From contig NZ_JQLQ01000002.1 of the NCBI RefSeq assembly GCF_000744285.1, forward strand, positions 2,232,001-2,296,000: a DNA stretch of 64,000 nt, in the 5' to 3' direction. Below the pieces are notes generated by a model, which was not told where the DNA came from, ran no database searches, and worked only from the letters and a program-made list of their open reading frames with translations. This stretch comes from Carnobacterium pleistocenium FTR1 (GTDB taxonomy: Bacteria; Bacillota; Bacilli; Lactobacillales; Carnobacteriaceae). How positions within the stretch are numbered: the first letter of the stretch is position 1; every line of letters begins with the position of its first letter. Below, one piece after another: positions 39,288-49,085 of the stretch. A program made the translations under genes and the position numbers.

Positions 39288-40325
39288 TTAAAGGGTTATC
39301 CCTGTTAAAATCTCATTAGCAGCACCTTCATCTGTGATTAACCACGTATGACCGGGTGCTTTTTTCATGTAAGCTTCAATTGCTTTAGCTTTGGATTTCC
39401 CACCAGCTACTGCAATCACACTAGCAATATTTGCCAGGTTTTTTGACTGCATTCCAATTCGGGGTATTTTATATACCACTTCACCAGACTGATCGTAAAA
39501 TTCTCCAAACGCTTCTCCAACTGCCGCTTTATTTTTAATCAGAGCTAGAACTTCTTCATTCATTCCTCTGCGTTCCGCCATAAGCTTTGCATTACCGATA
39601 CCAAACAAAACACAATTCGCATCATTTACTAACTTAAGCGTTTTTTTGATCCCAGGTTCTTGTAAAAGTGGTTTATATGTTTCTTCACTTACTTGTTCTG
39701 GTACATAAAGAACTCGGTTTTCGCCACCTGTTTTTTGCGCCATCAATGAAGTAATTGAATTCGCTTGAATATGAAGCGATTCTCCTAAACCACCTCGAGC
39801 TGGAACAAATAACAACTTTCTTTTTCGAGAAAGTGCTTCACTCATTTGATTCGCTACTGCCGCCATAGTTGTACCACCCATTACAGCAATAATATTATCA
39901 CCTTCTGGAAGTAAAAAATCTAAAGCCTCTATTGTAGCACGACCTAATTCTTCATTTAATTTTGGCAGTTCATCTATATCACCGGAAACTATCACGCATT
40001 GTTCTATTTCTAAATAAGAAGCAAGTTGTTTTTCTTTCTCTTTCATTCCCAATATTTGACCCATTAACTGGTCTAATTGATGGTAAATAGTTTCACCTTT
40101 TTCGGTTAATTCCATCCCCATTTTTGAAGTTTTTATTAAACCTTGCTTCTTTAGGCCCTCTGACTCAGTACGTAAAACACGTTCTGTGATTCCCATACGA
40201 TCGGCTAAAACTCTTCTGCCTACAGGACCTAATAAAAAGACATTGCGCAAAATGTGATAACGATTCTGAAGTGTAAACATGATATCTGGAATGACCTCTT
40301 CAATAACTGATAATACATTTTGCAT
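39288..40325 (-). CDS. cggR: Central glycolytic genes regulator CggR
   Basis: A 345-residue SorC-family repressor. The N-terminal DNA-binding domain includes RRVLADRMGITERVLRTESEGL (about residues 36-57). The rest is the sugar-phosphate-binding domain with DNIIAVMGGTTMAAVA and VLFGIGNAK. In B. subtilis CggR represses the gap operon and is released by fructose-1,6-bisphosphate. It is the first gene of its own operon with gap-pgk-tpiA-gpmI-eno. The 5' leader of about 170 nt probably holds its operator. Confidence 0.95.
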   Translation of the reverse strand: MQNVLSVIEEVIPDIMFTLQNRYHILRNVFLLGPVGRRVLADRMGITERVLRTESEGLKKQGLIKTSKMGMELTEKGETIYHQLDQLMGQILGMKEKEKQLASYLEIEQCVIVSGDIDELPKLNEELGRATIEALDFLLPEGDNIIAVMGGTTMAAVANQMSEALSRKRKLLFVPARGGLGESLHIQANSITSLMAQKTGGENRVLYVPEQVSEETYKPLLQEPGIKKTLKLVNDANCVLFGIGNAKLMAERRGMNEEVLALIKNKAAVGEAFGEFYDQSGEVVYKIPRIGMQSKNLANIASVIAVAGGKSKAKAIEAYMKKAPGHTWLITDEGAANEILTGITL

Positions 40326-40531
40326 AAGCGACCTCTTTCTACGTTGGACGCTTTGTGACCGCGTTAGTCGTTCGGCGACCCTTGTTACTTAAAAAAACAA
40401 GAGAATCAAAATGAAAATCAAACTATCAGTTTCCTGTTTCGGTTTTCTTATCATTTATCAACAGTACTGATAAAGGCACCATTACCATCTCTCACATCAA
40501 TTATTGTAACAGTTATCTAGTTATCTTTCAA
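40326..40531 (-). promoter_or_regulatory. cggR promoter and 170-nt leader
   Basis: TTGAAA (40531-40526), 17 nt, TACAAT (40508-40503) form a good sigma-A promoter on the minus strand. The transcript then runs about 170 nt to cggR. The final 60 nt are unusually GC-rich for this genome and contain GGGTCGCC, ACGCGGTCAC and a CTTGTT/AACAAG hairpin, a likely place for the CggR operator (inference). 40532-40630 shows no clear feature. Confidence 0.6.
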
Positions 40532-40630
40532 CCATTATGTTTCTAAGTTTTTCATTAAATTCTACAAAGAAACTTTGACTGAATTATGTCTTTTTCACAA
40601 GTGTATTGCTGTTTCCGGTTGCTTCTTTTA

Positions 40631-41158
40631 TTAAATACGTGCTTCTATTAAATCTTTAAGTTCTTGTTGTGTAATATTTTCATCAAAAATCTCTTCACCA
40701 ATAAAGACTGTAGGAACCAGTACAACCACTGCTTCATTTGCTTCTTTTTTAATTTCTTGAGCTCTAGTCTCATTTGATTGCACCGCTAGATTCCTTTTTT
40801 CTTGTGCATAAGTTGCAATATCATCAAAATTTGCTAACCTTCCCCACTCATTTTGGTGTTCAAAAAAGAAATCTATTTCTTCAAGTGCTTTTTCAGGATC
40901 AGTGTAGTCTAAATATTGGTGTAACACATTTCCTTTTTTCAACCCCGATGATTCTTTATCAAAATGCTTAATGATGCGTTGCACTTTCCCAGCTGAGACA
41001 TATTCTGCCAATAAGTCTTTTGAGTCCTCATACCACATTTTGCAATAAGGGCATGCTAAGTTAATAAATTCAATTACTTTAACTGGAGCATTTTCACTTC
41101 CAATTTTAATTCCAGTAGTTGTGTTTACTTGGTTAGCTTTTATATTACTAATATCCAT
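40631..41158 (-). CDS. DsbA-like thioredoxin-fold protein, cytosolic
   Basis: A 175-residue DsbA-family protein with the redox motif CPYC in EFINLACPYCKMWYED (about residue 36) and the cis-Pro region VVLVPTVFIG near residue 154. No signal peptide or membrane anchor is seen, so it should act in the cytosol, unlike classic DsbA; such proteins include thiol oxidoreductases and adaptor-like YjbH relatives. The ATG at 41158 has GAGGAGG 7 nt upstream. It is monocistronic between clpP and the cggR promoter. Confidence 0.82.
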   Translation of the reverse strand: MDISNIKANQVNTTTGIKIGSENAPVKVIEFINLACPYCKMWYEDSKDLLAEYVSAGKVQRIIKHFDKESSGLKKGNVLHQYLDYTDPEKALEEIDFFFEHQNEWGRLANFDDIATYAQEKRNLAVQSNETRAQEIKKEANEAVVVLVPTVFIGEEIFDENITQQELKDLIEARI

Positions 41159-41246
41159 CAAAAATCCTCCTCATTTGTAAGTTATTTCTATTATACAGAC
41201 AATAGTAGATCAGTTAAACGCATTCAACTTATTCTTTTTTCAAGAA

Positions 41247-41277
41247 AAAAGAGATCGGAATATTATCCCAATCTCTT
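41247..41277 (-). terminator. Terminator of clpP
   Basis: Hairpin AAGAGATTGGGATA / TATTCCGATCTCTT on the minus strand followed by UUUUUU, 10 nt after the clpP stop codon. Confidence 0.85.
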
Positions 41278-41287
41278 TCCATGTTAT

Positions 41288-41884
41288 TTATTTACTTAAA
41301 GCAGCACTATTTTCCATAATTTCATCAATCAAACCATATGCTTTTGCATCTTCTGCAGACATATAATTATCACGATCTGTATCGCGTTGGATAACTTCAA
41401 TTGGTTGTCCTGTACGCTCTGATAAAATTTTATTCAAGCGTTCACGCGTTTTCAAAATATGACGAGCAGCAATTTCAATTTCGGTTGCTTGTCCTTGAGA
41501 ACCACCTGATGGTTGGTGAATCATGATTTCAGCATTTGGTAAAGCATAACGTTTGCCTTTTGTACCAGCTGTTAATAGGAAACTTCCCATTGAAGCTGCC
41601 ATACCCATTGCGATAGTTTGAACATCTGCTTTAATAAAGTTCATTGTATCAAAAATCGCTAATCCGGCAGTTACACTGCCTCCTGGTGAATTAATATAAA
41701 TGTAAATATCTTTTTCAGAATCTTGTGCATCTAAAAATAAAAGCTGAGCGATTACAGCATTTGCAAGGTCGTCGTCTACTGGACCACTTAACATGATGAT
41801 ACGGTCTTTTAAAAGACGAGAATAAATATCATAGGCACGTTCACCTCTTGAAGATTGTTCGATTACTGTAGGGACTAAGTTCAT
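41288..41884 (-). CDS. clpP: ATP-dependent Clp protease proteolytic subunit
   Basis: A 198-residue serine peptidase. The triad is visible: Ser in [11 protein letters not shown] (about residue 98), His in MIHQPSGG, Asp in [11 protein letters not shown]. It forms tetradecamers that degrade proteins unfolded by ClpX, ClpC or ClpE, including tmRNA-tagged peptides. SD GAGGAGG precedes ATG 41884. Expression is under a CtsR operator on the promoter. Monocistronic. Confidence 0.98.
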   Translation of the reverse strand: MNLVPTVIEQSSRGERAYDIYSRLLKDRIIMLSGPVDDDLANAVIAQLLFLDAQDSEKDIYIYINSPGGSVTAGLAIFDTMNFIKADVQTIAMGMAASMGSFLLTAGTKGKRYALPNAEIMIHQPSGGSQGQATEIEIAARHILKTRERLNKILSERTGQPIEVIQRDTDRDNYMSAEDAKAYGLIDEIMENSAALSK

Positions 41885-41956
41885 AATTTACTTCCTCCTC
41901 AATTGTTCATTTCTTTATGAGTAACTAAAATATCAACTCAATAAGTTACTAGACTC

Positions 41957-41986
41957 ATTTTACTTTATTGGTCAATAAAGGTCAAT
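41957..41986 (-). promoter_or_regulatory. clpP promoter with CtsR operator
   Basis: On the plus strand GGTCAAT AAA GGTCAAT (41970-41986) is a tandem heptanucleotide repeat of CtsR type. On the minus strand the same bases supply TTGACC as -35 (41985-41980), then 17 nt and TAAAAT (41962-41957). CtsR would thus block the polymerase until heat or other protein stress. Confidence 0.9.
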
Positions 41987-42018
41987 TTTTTTGTTCGTTG
42001 TTTTTTTGATAAAAAAAA

Positions 42019-42042
42019 GTGATTAGAATTTTTTCTAATCAC
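42019..42042 (-). terminator. Terminator of tRNA-Arg
   Basis: Perfect 10-bp stem GTGATTAGAA with its complement; a run of eight A on the plus strand gives the U-tract. It lies just after the tRNA 3' end. Confidence 0.88.
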
Positions 42043-42047
42043 AAGAA

Positions 42048-42119
42048 TGCCCCCTAAGGGAATCGAACCCCTATTTTAAGAATCGGAATCTTACGTGATA
42101 TCCATTACACTAAGGGGAC
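42048..42119 (-). tRNA. tRNA-Arg (anticodon CCG)
   Basis: A 72-nt gene. The acceptor stem GTCCCCT pairs with AGGGGGC (one T-G pair), discriminator A; the T-arm reads GGGGTTCGATTCCC and the D-arm AGTGTAATGGATATCA. The anticodon arm TAAGA-TTCCGAT-TCTTA gives CCG, reading the rare codon CGG. CCA is not encoded (next bases TTC). It stands alone with its own terminator. Confidence 0.93.
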
Positions 42120-42177
42120 TACTACACTTAACCTAACAATGATTTAACTAATTTCTGTTGTTAGTAAAATACCAACT

Positions 42178-42206
42178 ATTATAGTGTAGCCCAGTTATAA
42201 TGAAAA
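42178..42206 (-). promoter_or_regulatory. Candidate promoter of tRNA-Arg
   Basis: TTTTCA (42206-42201), 17 nt, TATAAT (42183-42178) on the minus strand, about 60 nt upstream of the tRNA. The rest of the gap up to whiA (42207-42302) shows no clear feature. Confidence 0.5.
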
Positions 42207-42302
42207 AACAAGTAGAACTTCTATGCTATCAAAGTAATAGGACAAAGCTTAGATTTTCTTGTAATGAAGTTTTTTCTCATAACTAACCTAGCTTTTTTTA
42301 TC

Positions 42303-43259
42303 TCAGATACTTATATCAATCTTATCACGTTTTTTTGTTCCCAATTTTTCTGCCATCTCATTCAGTTTACGTAATCGATGATTGATTCCAGACTTACTGA
42401 TTGTTCCACTCGGAATCATTTCTCCCAATTCTTTTAAAGTTACTTCAGGATTTTCTAAACGGACCAGTGCAATTTCTCTTAATTTTGAAGGTATCTTATC
42501 TAATCCAATTGTATCATCAATGAACTTGATGCTTTCAATTTGCTTACTAGCCGCATCAATCGTCTTATTTAAATTAGCATTTTCACAGTTGACCAACCGA
42601 TTGACTGAATTCCTCATATCTCTGATAATGCGGACATCTTCAAATTTAAGCATACCGCTAGTTGCCCCAATCAAGGCTAGAAAATCAGCAATTTTTTCGG
42701 CTTCCTTCAAATAAGTAATATACCCATTCCGTCTTTCTAGTGTACGAGCATTCATACCAAATTGATTCATCATTTGACAAATATCATCATTATGCTCCTC
42801 ATAACTTGAATGGATCTCCAAATGGTAACGACTCGTTTCTGGATTATTGACTGATCCTCCTGCTAAAAATGCACCACGTAAATAAGATTTGACTTTTTGC
42901 GTATTGCCTATTACTTCATCTGAAACATGGCTATGAAGAAACATACCTTCCATAATAGATAAATCTGAAAGAACTTCTTGAGTTCCTTGTTTTAATCGCA
43001 CAATATAAATATTATTTTTCTTTAGTTTCATTTTCCGGCGCACCAGTAGTTCACTTTCAACATCAAAATGATCTTTTAACAAAACATAAATTCTACGTGC
43101 AATGGCAGCATTCTCAGTTTGTACATTTAGAATGAATTTCTTATCCACCAAACCAACTGTCCCATTCATGCGAATCAATGCGGCTAATTCAGCTTTAGCA
43201 TGCTCTCTATGAACTTCTAATTGCGTTAATTCTTTTTTCACTTCTGAAGCATAAGACAT
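42303..43259 (-). CDS. whiA: DNA-binding protein WhiA
   Basis: A 318-residue protein with a LAGLIDADG-like N-terminal half ([31 protein letters not shown]) and a C-terminal helix-turn-helix ([27 protein letters not shown]). In Firmicutes it affects cell division and chromosome segregation; in Streptomyces it controls sporulation. It is the last gene of rapZ-yvcK-whiA, 34 nt after yvcK, with GGAGG before its ATG. crh, which follows in B. subtilis, is absent. Confidence 0.96.
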   Translation of the reverse strand: MSYASEVKKELTQLEVHREHAKAELAALIRMNGTVGLVDKKFILNVQTENAAIARRIYVLLKDHFDVESELLVRRKMKLKKNNIYIVRLKQGTQEVLSDLSIMEGMFLHSHVSDEVIGNTQKVKSYLRGAFLAGGSVNNPETSRYHLEIHSSYEEHNDDICQMMNQFGMNARTLERRNGYITYLKEAEKIADFLALIGATSGMLKFEDVRIIRDMRNSVNRLVNCENANLNKTIDAASKQIESIKFIDDTIGLDKIPSKLREIALVRLENPEVTLKELGEMIPSGTISKSGINHRLRKLNEMAEKLGTKKRDKIDISI

Positions 43260-43293
43260 ATGACAGCCTCCTTTCTCTTTTAAAGTTGGTTTA

Positions 43294-44307
43294 CTAACTA
43301 TTTTTTCTTTCTACACGTCTGTTATCAAAAGCCATTTTAAATAATTCATCTACAACTTTTTCTCCATTATGAAAGACCCCTTGATTTCTTAATTCAAGGA
43401 AATCATCCGATATAATGGAAGGAACTTCCTCTGCAAGTTTTTTAAAATTATGTGTTACTTGTACTAAATACTCATTGTACCGTTCAGTATCCATATAATT
43501 TTCTGGCACTTCGCCAATATTGACCAAAACAGTATCAATAAATTTTTTATTTAAGTGTTGATGTAATACACAGACATGATCTGCATCAGTAAAATTTTCT
43601 GTTTCGCCCAGTTGAGTCATTATGTTACAAATATACACCACTTTAGCTTCGGTTTCCGTGACTGCTTTGCCTAAGTCATTAATCATTAAATTAGGTAGAA
43701 TACTTGTAAATAAGCTTCCAGGACCTAATACGACCATATCTGCATCATGAATAGCAGCAATCACTTTTCTAGAAGCTTTAGCCTCATGATCTTCCTCTGT
43801 TGTTGTTACATACACTCTTTCTATTTTTTTTCTTTCTTTTGCAATTTTAGATTCACCTGAAATTCTAGAACCGTCTTCAAAAATAGCATGCAAAATCAAC
43901 GCTTCTTCTGCGGCTGGATAAACATGTCCATCAACCATCATCATTTTAGACAATAGCTGGATTGCCTCAAAAATACTGCCTCGCATTTCAGACATGGCAG
44001 CAATGATTAGATTTCCGATTGAATGTCCAGCTAAAAAGTGATCATGTGTATCAAATCGGTACTGAAAGATATCCTTTTGAGACATAGGAATGTTAGAGAG
44101 AGAAATTAAAACATTGCGAATATCTCCTGGGGGAACAATATTAGCATAATTTCTCAGTGTTCCACTGCTTCCCCCATCATCAGCAACCGTTACGATTGCA
44201 GTTACATCTGCTTGCTTTGATTTTAAGCCATTTAAAATGACGGGTAACCCAGTTCCTCCACCAATGACCACTATCTTTGGTCTATTTTTTTTTCTTTCTT
44301 GTATCAT
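43294..44307 (-). CDS. yvcK: Gluconeogenesis factor YvcK/CofD-like
   Basis: A 337-residue protein of the CofD/YvcK family. N-terminal [19 protein letters not shown] binds nucleotide sugar; [13 protein letters not shown] and [14 protein letters not shown] are conserved. In Bacillus it is needed on gluconeogenic carbon sources, localises as a helix-like pattern and binds UDP-GlcNAc. Its ATG overlaps the rapZ stop by 4 nt (ATGA), so the two are translationally coupled. Confidence 0.95.
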   Translation of the reverse strand: MIQERKKNRPKIVVIGGGTGLPVILNGLKSKQADVTAIVTVADDGGSSGTLRNYANIVPPGDIRNVLISLSNIPMSQKDIFQYRFDTHDHFLAGHSIGNLIIAAMSEMRGSIFEAIQLLSKMMMVDGHVYPAAEEALILHAIFEDGSRISGESKIAKERKKIERVYVTTTEEDHEAKASRKVIAAIHDADMVVLGPGSLFTSILPNLMINDLGKAVTETEAKVVYICNIMTQLGETENFTDADHVCVLHQHLNKKFIDTVLVNIGEVPENYMDTERYNEYLVQVTHNFKKLAEEVPSIISDDFLELRNQGVFHNGEKVVDELFKMAFDNRRVERKNS

Positions 44308-45191
44308 GAACGATTCACCGATTCTTTAACCTTTCCTTCATCACGGTGAGTAACATGAACAGGATAGCCATCAATTTTAATTTTTTGTGCAATCCGTTCA
44401 ACCAAAGCTACAGAACGGTGTCTACCACCTGTACAACCAATGGCAATCGTAACGTTGTTTTTACCTTCTTTTTTATAACCCGGTAAAATATATTCCAACA
44501 AATCTGTGAACTTACGGTAGAACATTTCTGTTTCTGGTTGTTTCATCACGTAATCATATACGGGCTTATCCTGCCCAGTTAAGGGTCTTAAGTTATCAAT
44601 GTAATGAGGATTAGGCAAAAAGCGTACATCCATAACTACATCTGCATCAATAGGCAATCCATATTTAAATCCAAATGAAACCATCTCAATTCTAAACGTC
44701 TCGGTCTCAGCTGTTTTAAAATCATCATTGATTTTTTCTCTTAATTGACGCGGTGTTAATTTTGAAGTGTCAATAACAATTTGCGCCCGTCCTTTTATTT
44801 CTTCTAGTAATTCTCGTTCTTTTTTTATCCCTACGATAACTCGTCCATTCATTGCTAAAGGATGTGTTCGACGGGTTTCTTTATAACGAGAGACCAATTC
44901 TTCATCATTAGCGTCTAAAAAGACGATTTTTGTTGTAACAAGAGATGTGTTATCCATTGATTCTAAGGCCGTTACAATTTCATCAAAAAAAGCTCTCGAA
45001 CGCAAATCGATTACTAAAGCAATTTTTGTTAATTTACCAGATTCTTTAACTAATTCCCAAAATTTCGGCAATAAACTTGGTGGCATATTATCCACGCAAA
45101 AATAGCCTATATCCTCAAAACTTTGCATTGCCACAGTTTTACCCGCTCCACTCATTCCAGTAAGAATGACTAATTGTAGACTATCTACCAT
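44304..45191 (-). CDS. rapZ: RNase adapter / nucleotide-binding protein RapZ (YvcJ)
   Basis: A 295-residue P-loop protein. Walker A is [11 protein letters not shown] (about residues 11-21), and the C-terminal domain has [15 protein letters not shown] and [12 protein letters not shown]. In E. coli RapZ steers RNase E and senses glucosamine-6-phosphate; in B. subtilis YvcJ binds and hydrolyses nucleotides. Together with YvcK it ties envelope precursor supply to carbon status. It is first in a three-gene operon. Confidence 0.95.
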   Translation of the reverse strand: MVDSLQLVILTGMSGAGKTVAMQSFEDIGYFCVDNMPPSLLPKFWELVKESGKLTKIALVIDLRSRAFFDEIVTALESMDNTSLVTTKIVFLDANDEELVSRYKETRRTHPLAMNGRVIVGIKKERELLEEIKGRAQIVIDTSKLTPRQLREKINDDFKTAETETFRIEMVSFGFKYGLPIDADVVMDVRFLPNPHYIDNLRPLTGQDKPVYDYVMKQPETEMFYRKFTDLLEYILPGYKKEGKNNVTIAIGCTGGRHRSVALVERIAQKIKIDGYPVHVTHRDEGKVKESVNRS

Positions 45192-45235
45192 CTTATTCGC
45201 CTCTTTCTTTTGGTGCTTTTTATTTCATCTAGTTA

Positions 45236-45264
45236 ATTATAGCACTCCGGGTGTTTCATGTATA
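45236..45264 (-). promoter_or_regulatory. Candidate rapZ-yvcK-whiA promoter
   Basis: TATACA (45264-45259), 17 nt, TATAAT (45241-45236), with an extended TGC before the -10, about 45 nt upstream of rapZ. 45265-45377 shows nothing else. Confidence 0.55.
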
Positions 45265-45377
45265 GGTCATCTCAATCTTTTCAATAAAACTTAATTGTTT
45301 CTTAGTCATTTAGTTTATGGAAGAAATTTTATGTGTATTCAATTTCAAATATTTAACCACGTTAAAATCTTTAAATA

Positions 45378-45413
45378 AAAAACAACACAGTATTGATTCT
45401 CTGCGTTGTTTTT
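45378..45413 (-). terminator. Terminator of pgcA
   Basis: AAAAACAACACAG / CTGCGTTGTTTTT hairpin with one G-U pair, about 45 nt after the pgcA stop codon; A-rich 3' flank gives the U-tract on the minus strand. Confidence 0.82.
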
Positions 45414-45459
45414 AGGCTTTTCTAAAATGAATGTCAAAAAGTAGATCTACATTCTTATT

Positions 45460-47187
45460 TTATTCATTTACAAGTGCATTAATGCTCTCTTCAAGAAGAA
45501 CGACTTTACGTTCGATTTCGACACCTGAGTCATCACATGCGCCAATATAAAATTTTATTTTCGGTTCAGTTCCAGAAGGTCGAATAGCGATCCAACTATT
45601 ATCTACCAATTTGTATTTCAAAACATCTGCTTTAGGCAAGTCAATTTTTTCTATCGTGCCGTCTTGCAGCGTACGTTTGCTAGTTGAGAAATCTTCTACA
45701 CAATTTACCGCAATACCAGCAAATTCTTTCGGAGCTTCTTCACGGAATTTCACCATTAAAGCTTTTATTTTTTCAGCTCCGGTGATTCCTTGCATGCTGA
45801 TAGAGATTGTTTTTTCTTTAAAGTAACCATAATCATAGAAAATTCTTCTCAATCCGTCATATAAGGTATCTCCATTTTTTTTATAATAGGCAGCTACTTC
45901 AGCAATCAACACAAGAGCTTGAATGGCGTCTTTATCACGTACAAATGGTGCAACAAGGTAACCATAGCTTTCTTCAAAACCGAATAAAAAGGTTTTGCTT
46001 CCATCTGATTCATATTGTTTGATTTTTTCAGCTATAAATTTAAATCCCGTTAACACATCTACCATTTCAACACTAAAACTTTCAGCAATTTGCGTAGGTA
46101 ATTCACTCGATACGATTGATTTAAGTACAACACCATTTCCAGGTAATGTTCCAGCTTCCTTATGCGCAGTCAACAAATAATGCAACATCAAACTTGAAAT
46201 TTGGTTTCCGGTCAATACCTCGTAATAACCTTCAGATGTCTTAACGGCTATTCCTAGACGGTCAGCATCTGGATCTGTTGCCACTAATACGTCGGCATCC
46301 ACTTCTTTACCTAATTTAATCGCGTATTCAAATGCACCTGGTTCCTCAGGATTAGGTGATTTAACTGTCGGGAAATCAGGATCTGCTTCAGCTTGTTCTG
46401 GTACAAGATAAATGGATTCAAAACCAGCATTTTTTAAGGCTCTCTCACCTATCATTTTTCCAGTTCCGTGAAGCGGCGTGTAGACCAATTTCATCTCTTT
46501 GCTCATTTCTTTCACTAGTTCTGGATTAACGGTAACACTTTTTATATTCTCTAAGTACTCACTATCTACATCTTCGCCAATAATCGTAAGCAACCCTTGA
46601 GATTCAAGTTCTTCTTTTGATAATACTTTGATTTCAAGCATGTTTTCAACACTTCGAACATATGCTGTTAATGCATCTGCTTCTTTAGGTGGCATTTGTC
46701 CGCCATCTTCTCCATAGACTTTATACCCATTATATTCTGCCGGATTATGACTTGCCGTAATCATGATACCTGCAAATGCATGCAAGTGACGAACGGCAAA
46801 AGATAGTTCTGGCGTTGGGCGAAGACTTTCAAAGACAAAAGCAGGAATTCCATGTGCTCCAAGCGTCTTTGCAGCTTCCATAGCAAATTCTGGTGATTTG
46901 TGCCTTGAATCATAAGCTATAGCAACTCCGCGTTTTAGTGTCTCTTCTCCAAGACTGTCCATAAAAAGAGCTAGTCCTTCTGTTGCTTGTCTAACAGTAT
47001 AAGCATTCATCCGGTTAACACCAGCACCAATAACACCGCGCATACCTGCAGTTCCAAATTCTAGTGGAGCATAAAATGCATCTTCTAATGTATGCGAATC
47101 ATCTTTTAAAGATTTCAATTCATCTTTTAATTCAGTTTCTAAATCGCTAAAATTTTCCCAAAGTTGATAAGTATCTTTCCAGCTCAT
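45460..47187 (-). CDS. pgcA: Phosphoglucomutase (alpha-D-phosphohexomutase family)
   Basis: A 575-residue phosphohexomutase. The phosphoserine loop is TASHNPAEYNGYKVYG (about residues 143-158), the metal loop is DPDADRLGI, sugar loop GFEESYGY, and phosphate loop RPSGTEPKIKFY. It interconverts glucose-6-P and glucose-1-P, feeding GalU (49.1 kb) for UDP-glucose used in glycolipids and wall polymers. It is monocistronic, with a cre-like site between the promoter and start. Confidence 0.95.
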   Translation of the reverse strand: MSWKDTYQLWENFSDLETELKDELKSLKDDSHTLEDAFYAPLEFGTAGMRGVIGAGVNRMNAYTVRQATEGLALFMDSLGEETLKRGVAIAYDSRHKSPEFAMEAAKTLGAHGIPAFVFESLRPTPELSFAVRHLHAFAGIMITASHNPAEYNGYKVYGEDGGQMPPKEADALTAYVRSVENMLEIKVLSKEELESQGLLTIIGEDVDSEYLENIKSVTVNPELVKEMSKEMKLVYTPLHGTGKMIGERALKNAGFESIYLVPEQAEADPDFPTVKSPNPEEPGAFEYAIKLGKEVDADVLVATDPDADRLGIAVKTSEGYYEVLTGNQISSLMLHYLLTAHKEAGTLPGNGVVLKSIVSSELPTQIAESFSVEMVDVLTGFKFIAEKIKQYESDGSKTFLFGFEESYGYLVAPFVRDKDAIQALVLIAEVAAYYKKNGDTLYDGLRRIFYDYGYFKEKTISISMQGITGAEKIKALMVKFREEAPKEFAGIAVNCVEDFSTSKRTLQDGTIEKIDLPKADVLKYKLVDNSWIAIRPSGTEPKIKFYIGACDDSGVEIERKVVLLEESINALVNE

Positions 47188-47225
47188 TTTAATTCACCCT
47201 TTACTAATTTAGTTTTTTCATATTT

Positions 47226-47250
47226 CGTTAACGCTTACCTCATAAGTATA
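47226..47250 (-). promoter_or_regulatory. Candidate cre site at the pgcA promoter
   Basis: AGGTAAGCGTTAACG (47240-47226) matches 13 of 15 positions of the CcpA cre consensus and follows a possible -10 TATACT (47250-47245). This would repress pgcA on good carbon sources. No convincing -35. Confidence 0.4.
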
Positions 47251-47370
47251 ACACTTCTTATTCTTCCTTACACACATTTCAATCTAAATGAGTTTCTAAT
47301 AATTTAATTCATTCATTATCAATAGATTTCACCAGAAAAAAAACAATTTCATACTTTATTTTAAATCAAA

Positions 47371-47406
47371 AAAAGAAGAAACAAGATTTCTCTCATTTCT
47401 TCTTTT
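47371..47406 (-). terminator. Terminator of trxB
   Basis: Perfect 11-bp stem AAAAGAAGAAA / TTTCTTCTTTT with a U-rich 3' flank on the minus strand, 48 nt after trxB. 47188-47370 otherwise holds only the pgcA promoter region. Confidence 0.8.
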
Positions 47407-47453
47407 ATACTTATTCATTTTTCTTGAACGTTACCTATACTGGCTTTTTATTT

Positions 47454-48413
47454 TTAGTTGGCAACTTTTGCTTCTAAGCTTTCTTTTAATTTTTCAACAT
47501 AATGAAAAACAGCATTGCCTGCTAGGCTACCATCTCCAACAGCTGTTGCAACTTGACGCAATGGTGTTGCACGAACGTCACCTATTGCGAAAATTCCAGG
47601 TTGTGAAGATTCCATTGTTTCATTAGTTGGAATCCAGCCTTCTTCATCTGTGATTCCCAAATCTATGAACTTATCCGTATTTGGTAGGATACCAACATAA
47701 ATAAATGCACCATCAGCAGCAAATTCTTGCACATCATTTGTGTGAACATTTCTAACTTTGACACCTGTCACTTTATTGTCATCTCCGTAAATACTTTCTA
47801 CAGTAGAATCCCAAATAAAATCGATTTTTTCATTTTTAAATGCTCTATCTTGAAGGATTTTTTGAGCTCTTAACTCGTCACGACGGTGAATAATCGTTAC
47901 TTTTTTGGCAAATTGAGTTAAATACGCTCCTTCTTCAACAGCAGAGTCTCCTCCACCAACAACAACCAATTCTTTATTACGGAAGAAAGCCCCATCACAG
48001 ACAGCGCAATAAGATACTCCACGACCATTGTACTCATTTTCACCACTGACACCTAATTTACGATATTCTGCTCCCGTTGCTATAATAATTGCACGAGTTT
48101 TAAAGGTTTTCTTTCCTGCAAAAATCGTTTTGTATGCTACTCCTTGTTGAACTTCTTGAACATCTGCATAAGCATATTCTGCTCCAAATTGTTTTGAACC
48201 TTCAAATATTTTTTCTGATAATTCTGGTCCTAAAATACTATTAAATCCGGGATAATTTTCTATTTCTGCCGTATTGTTCATCTGTCCGCCAGGTAATCCG
48301 CGTTCTAACATAAGCGTAGATAAATTTGATCTTGAGGCATATAAAGCAGCTGTCATTCCTGCTGGACCACTTCCGATAACGACTACATCATAAATTTTTT
48401 CTTCTATTTCCAT
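47454..48413 (-). CDS. trxB: Thioredoxin reductase
   Basis: A 319-residue low-Mr flavoprotein. FAD site VVVIGSGPAGMTAALYASR, redox pair CAVC in GVSYCAVCDGAFF (about residue 139), NADPH site VVGGGDSAVEEGAYL and C-terminal FAIGDVRATPLRQVATAVGDG. It passes electrons from NADPH to thioredoxin and so supports the Gpx-like enzyme and other thiol systems in the window. Co-transcription with the TPR gene 104 nt upstream is possible. Confidence 0.96.
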   Translation of the reverse strand: MEIEEKIYDVVVIGSGPAGMTAALYASRSNLSTLMLERGLPGGQMNNTAEIENYPGFNSILGPELSEKIFEGSKQFGAEYAYADVQEVQQGVAYKTIFAGKKTFKTRAIIIATGAEYRKLGVSGENEYNGRGVSYCAVCDGAFFRNKELVVVGGGDSAVEEGAYLTQFAKKVTIIHRRDELRAQKILQDRAFKNEKIDFIWDSTVESIYGDDNKVTGVKVRNVHTNDVQEFAADGAFIYVGILPNTDKFIDLGITDEEGWIPTNETMESSQPGIFAIGDVRATPLRQVATAVGDGSLAGNAVFHYVEKLKESLEAKVAN

Positions 48414-48516
48414 AATAAATCCCTCATTTTCCTTACTCGTTTCAATTAGTTTACACCTTTTAGACTAAAACCGCCACACATTTCACTTACAAATTAAAAG
48501 TAATTAAACCAATCTA

Positions 48517-48948
48517 TTAGAAATCATTCAATTCCATCTTAAGTGTTTCTTGCAGTTCAGATGCTTCTCCAACAAAATCACCCTCGGGATCAAGTATAAG
48601 ATATTGTTCAACAAATATTAGCGACTGTTCTAAATCATCTTTAAAAGCGTAATTATTTGCTTGAAAATAATAAGCCTCCGCAAAAATATCGCCGTTTTTT
48701 TCAATCAATTCATTTAAAATTTCAATTGATTCATCATAATCACCAGTATGTTGATGGCAAATTGCTAACTGACAAGAAGCAAAAATACTTTCTTCTTCAT
48801 TTTTAGATAATGTTACTGCTCGTGAGAAGTATTTTTTTGCACGATCCATTTCATTCTTTTGAAACGCAATTATTCCCCGTTGAAAATAGAATTCACTTGT
48901 TGGAATAACTTCTATAATCGTCGCCTTTTGATTTTCTATTTCAGACAT
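48517..48948 (-). CDS. TPR repeat protein
   Basis: A 143-residue soluble protein made largely of tetratricopeptide repeats: FYFQRGIIAFQKNEMDRAKKYFSRAV, then IFASCQLAICHQHTGDYDESIEILNELI, then AYYFQANNYAF and a last partial repeat. Such proteins mediate protein-protein contacts; the partner is unknown. The start at 48948 has a GAGG-type SD (AGAGGAGGGC), while the frame runs 12 codons further up without one. Its place before trxB recurs in Lactobacillales, but no function is assigned. Confidence 0.82.
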   Translation of the reverse strand: MSEIENQKATIIEVIPTSEFYFQRGIIAFQKNEMDRAKKYFSRAVTLSKNEEESIFASCQLAICHQHTGDYDESIEILNELIEKNGDIFAEAYYFQANNYAFKDDLEQSLIFVEQYLILDPEGDFVGEASELQETLKMELNDF

Positions 48949-49037
48949 GTGCAGCCCTCCTCTAAAGTAACATTTGCATACCATTATAGCATATAAACCT
49001 TGTTTTTAATAGTTCTTGTTTATCCTTTTGGATACAA

Positions 49038-49069
49038 AAAAAGATGAACTATGATACATTCATCTTTTT
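49038..49069 (-). terminator. Terminator of the hprK-lgt-gpsA-galU operon
   Basis: AAAAAGATGAA / TTCATCTTTTT hairpin, 17 nt after galU, with U-run on the minus strand. Confidence 0.85.
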
Positions 49070-49085
49070 GTTGAACGGTTTAATT

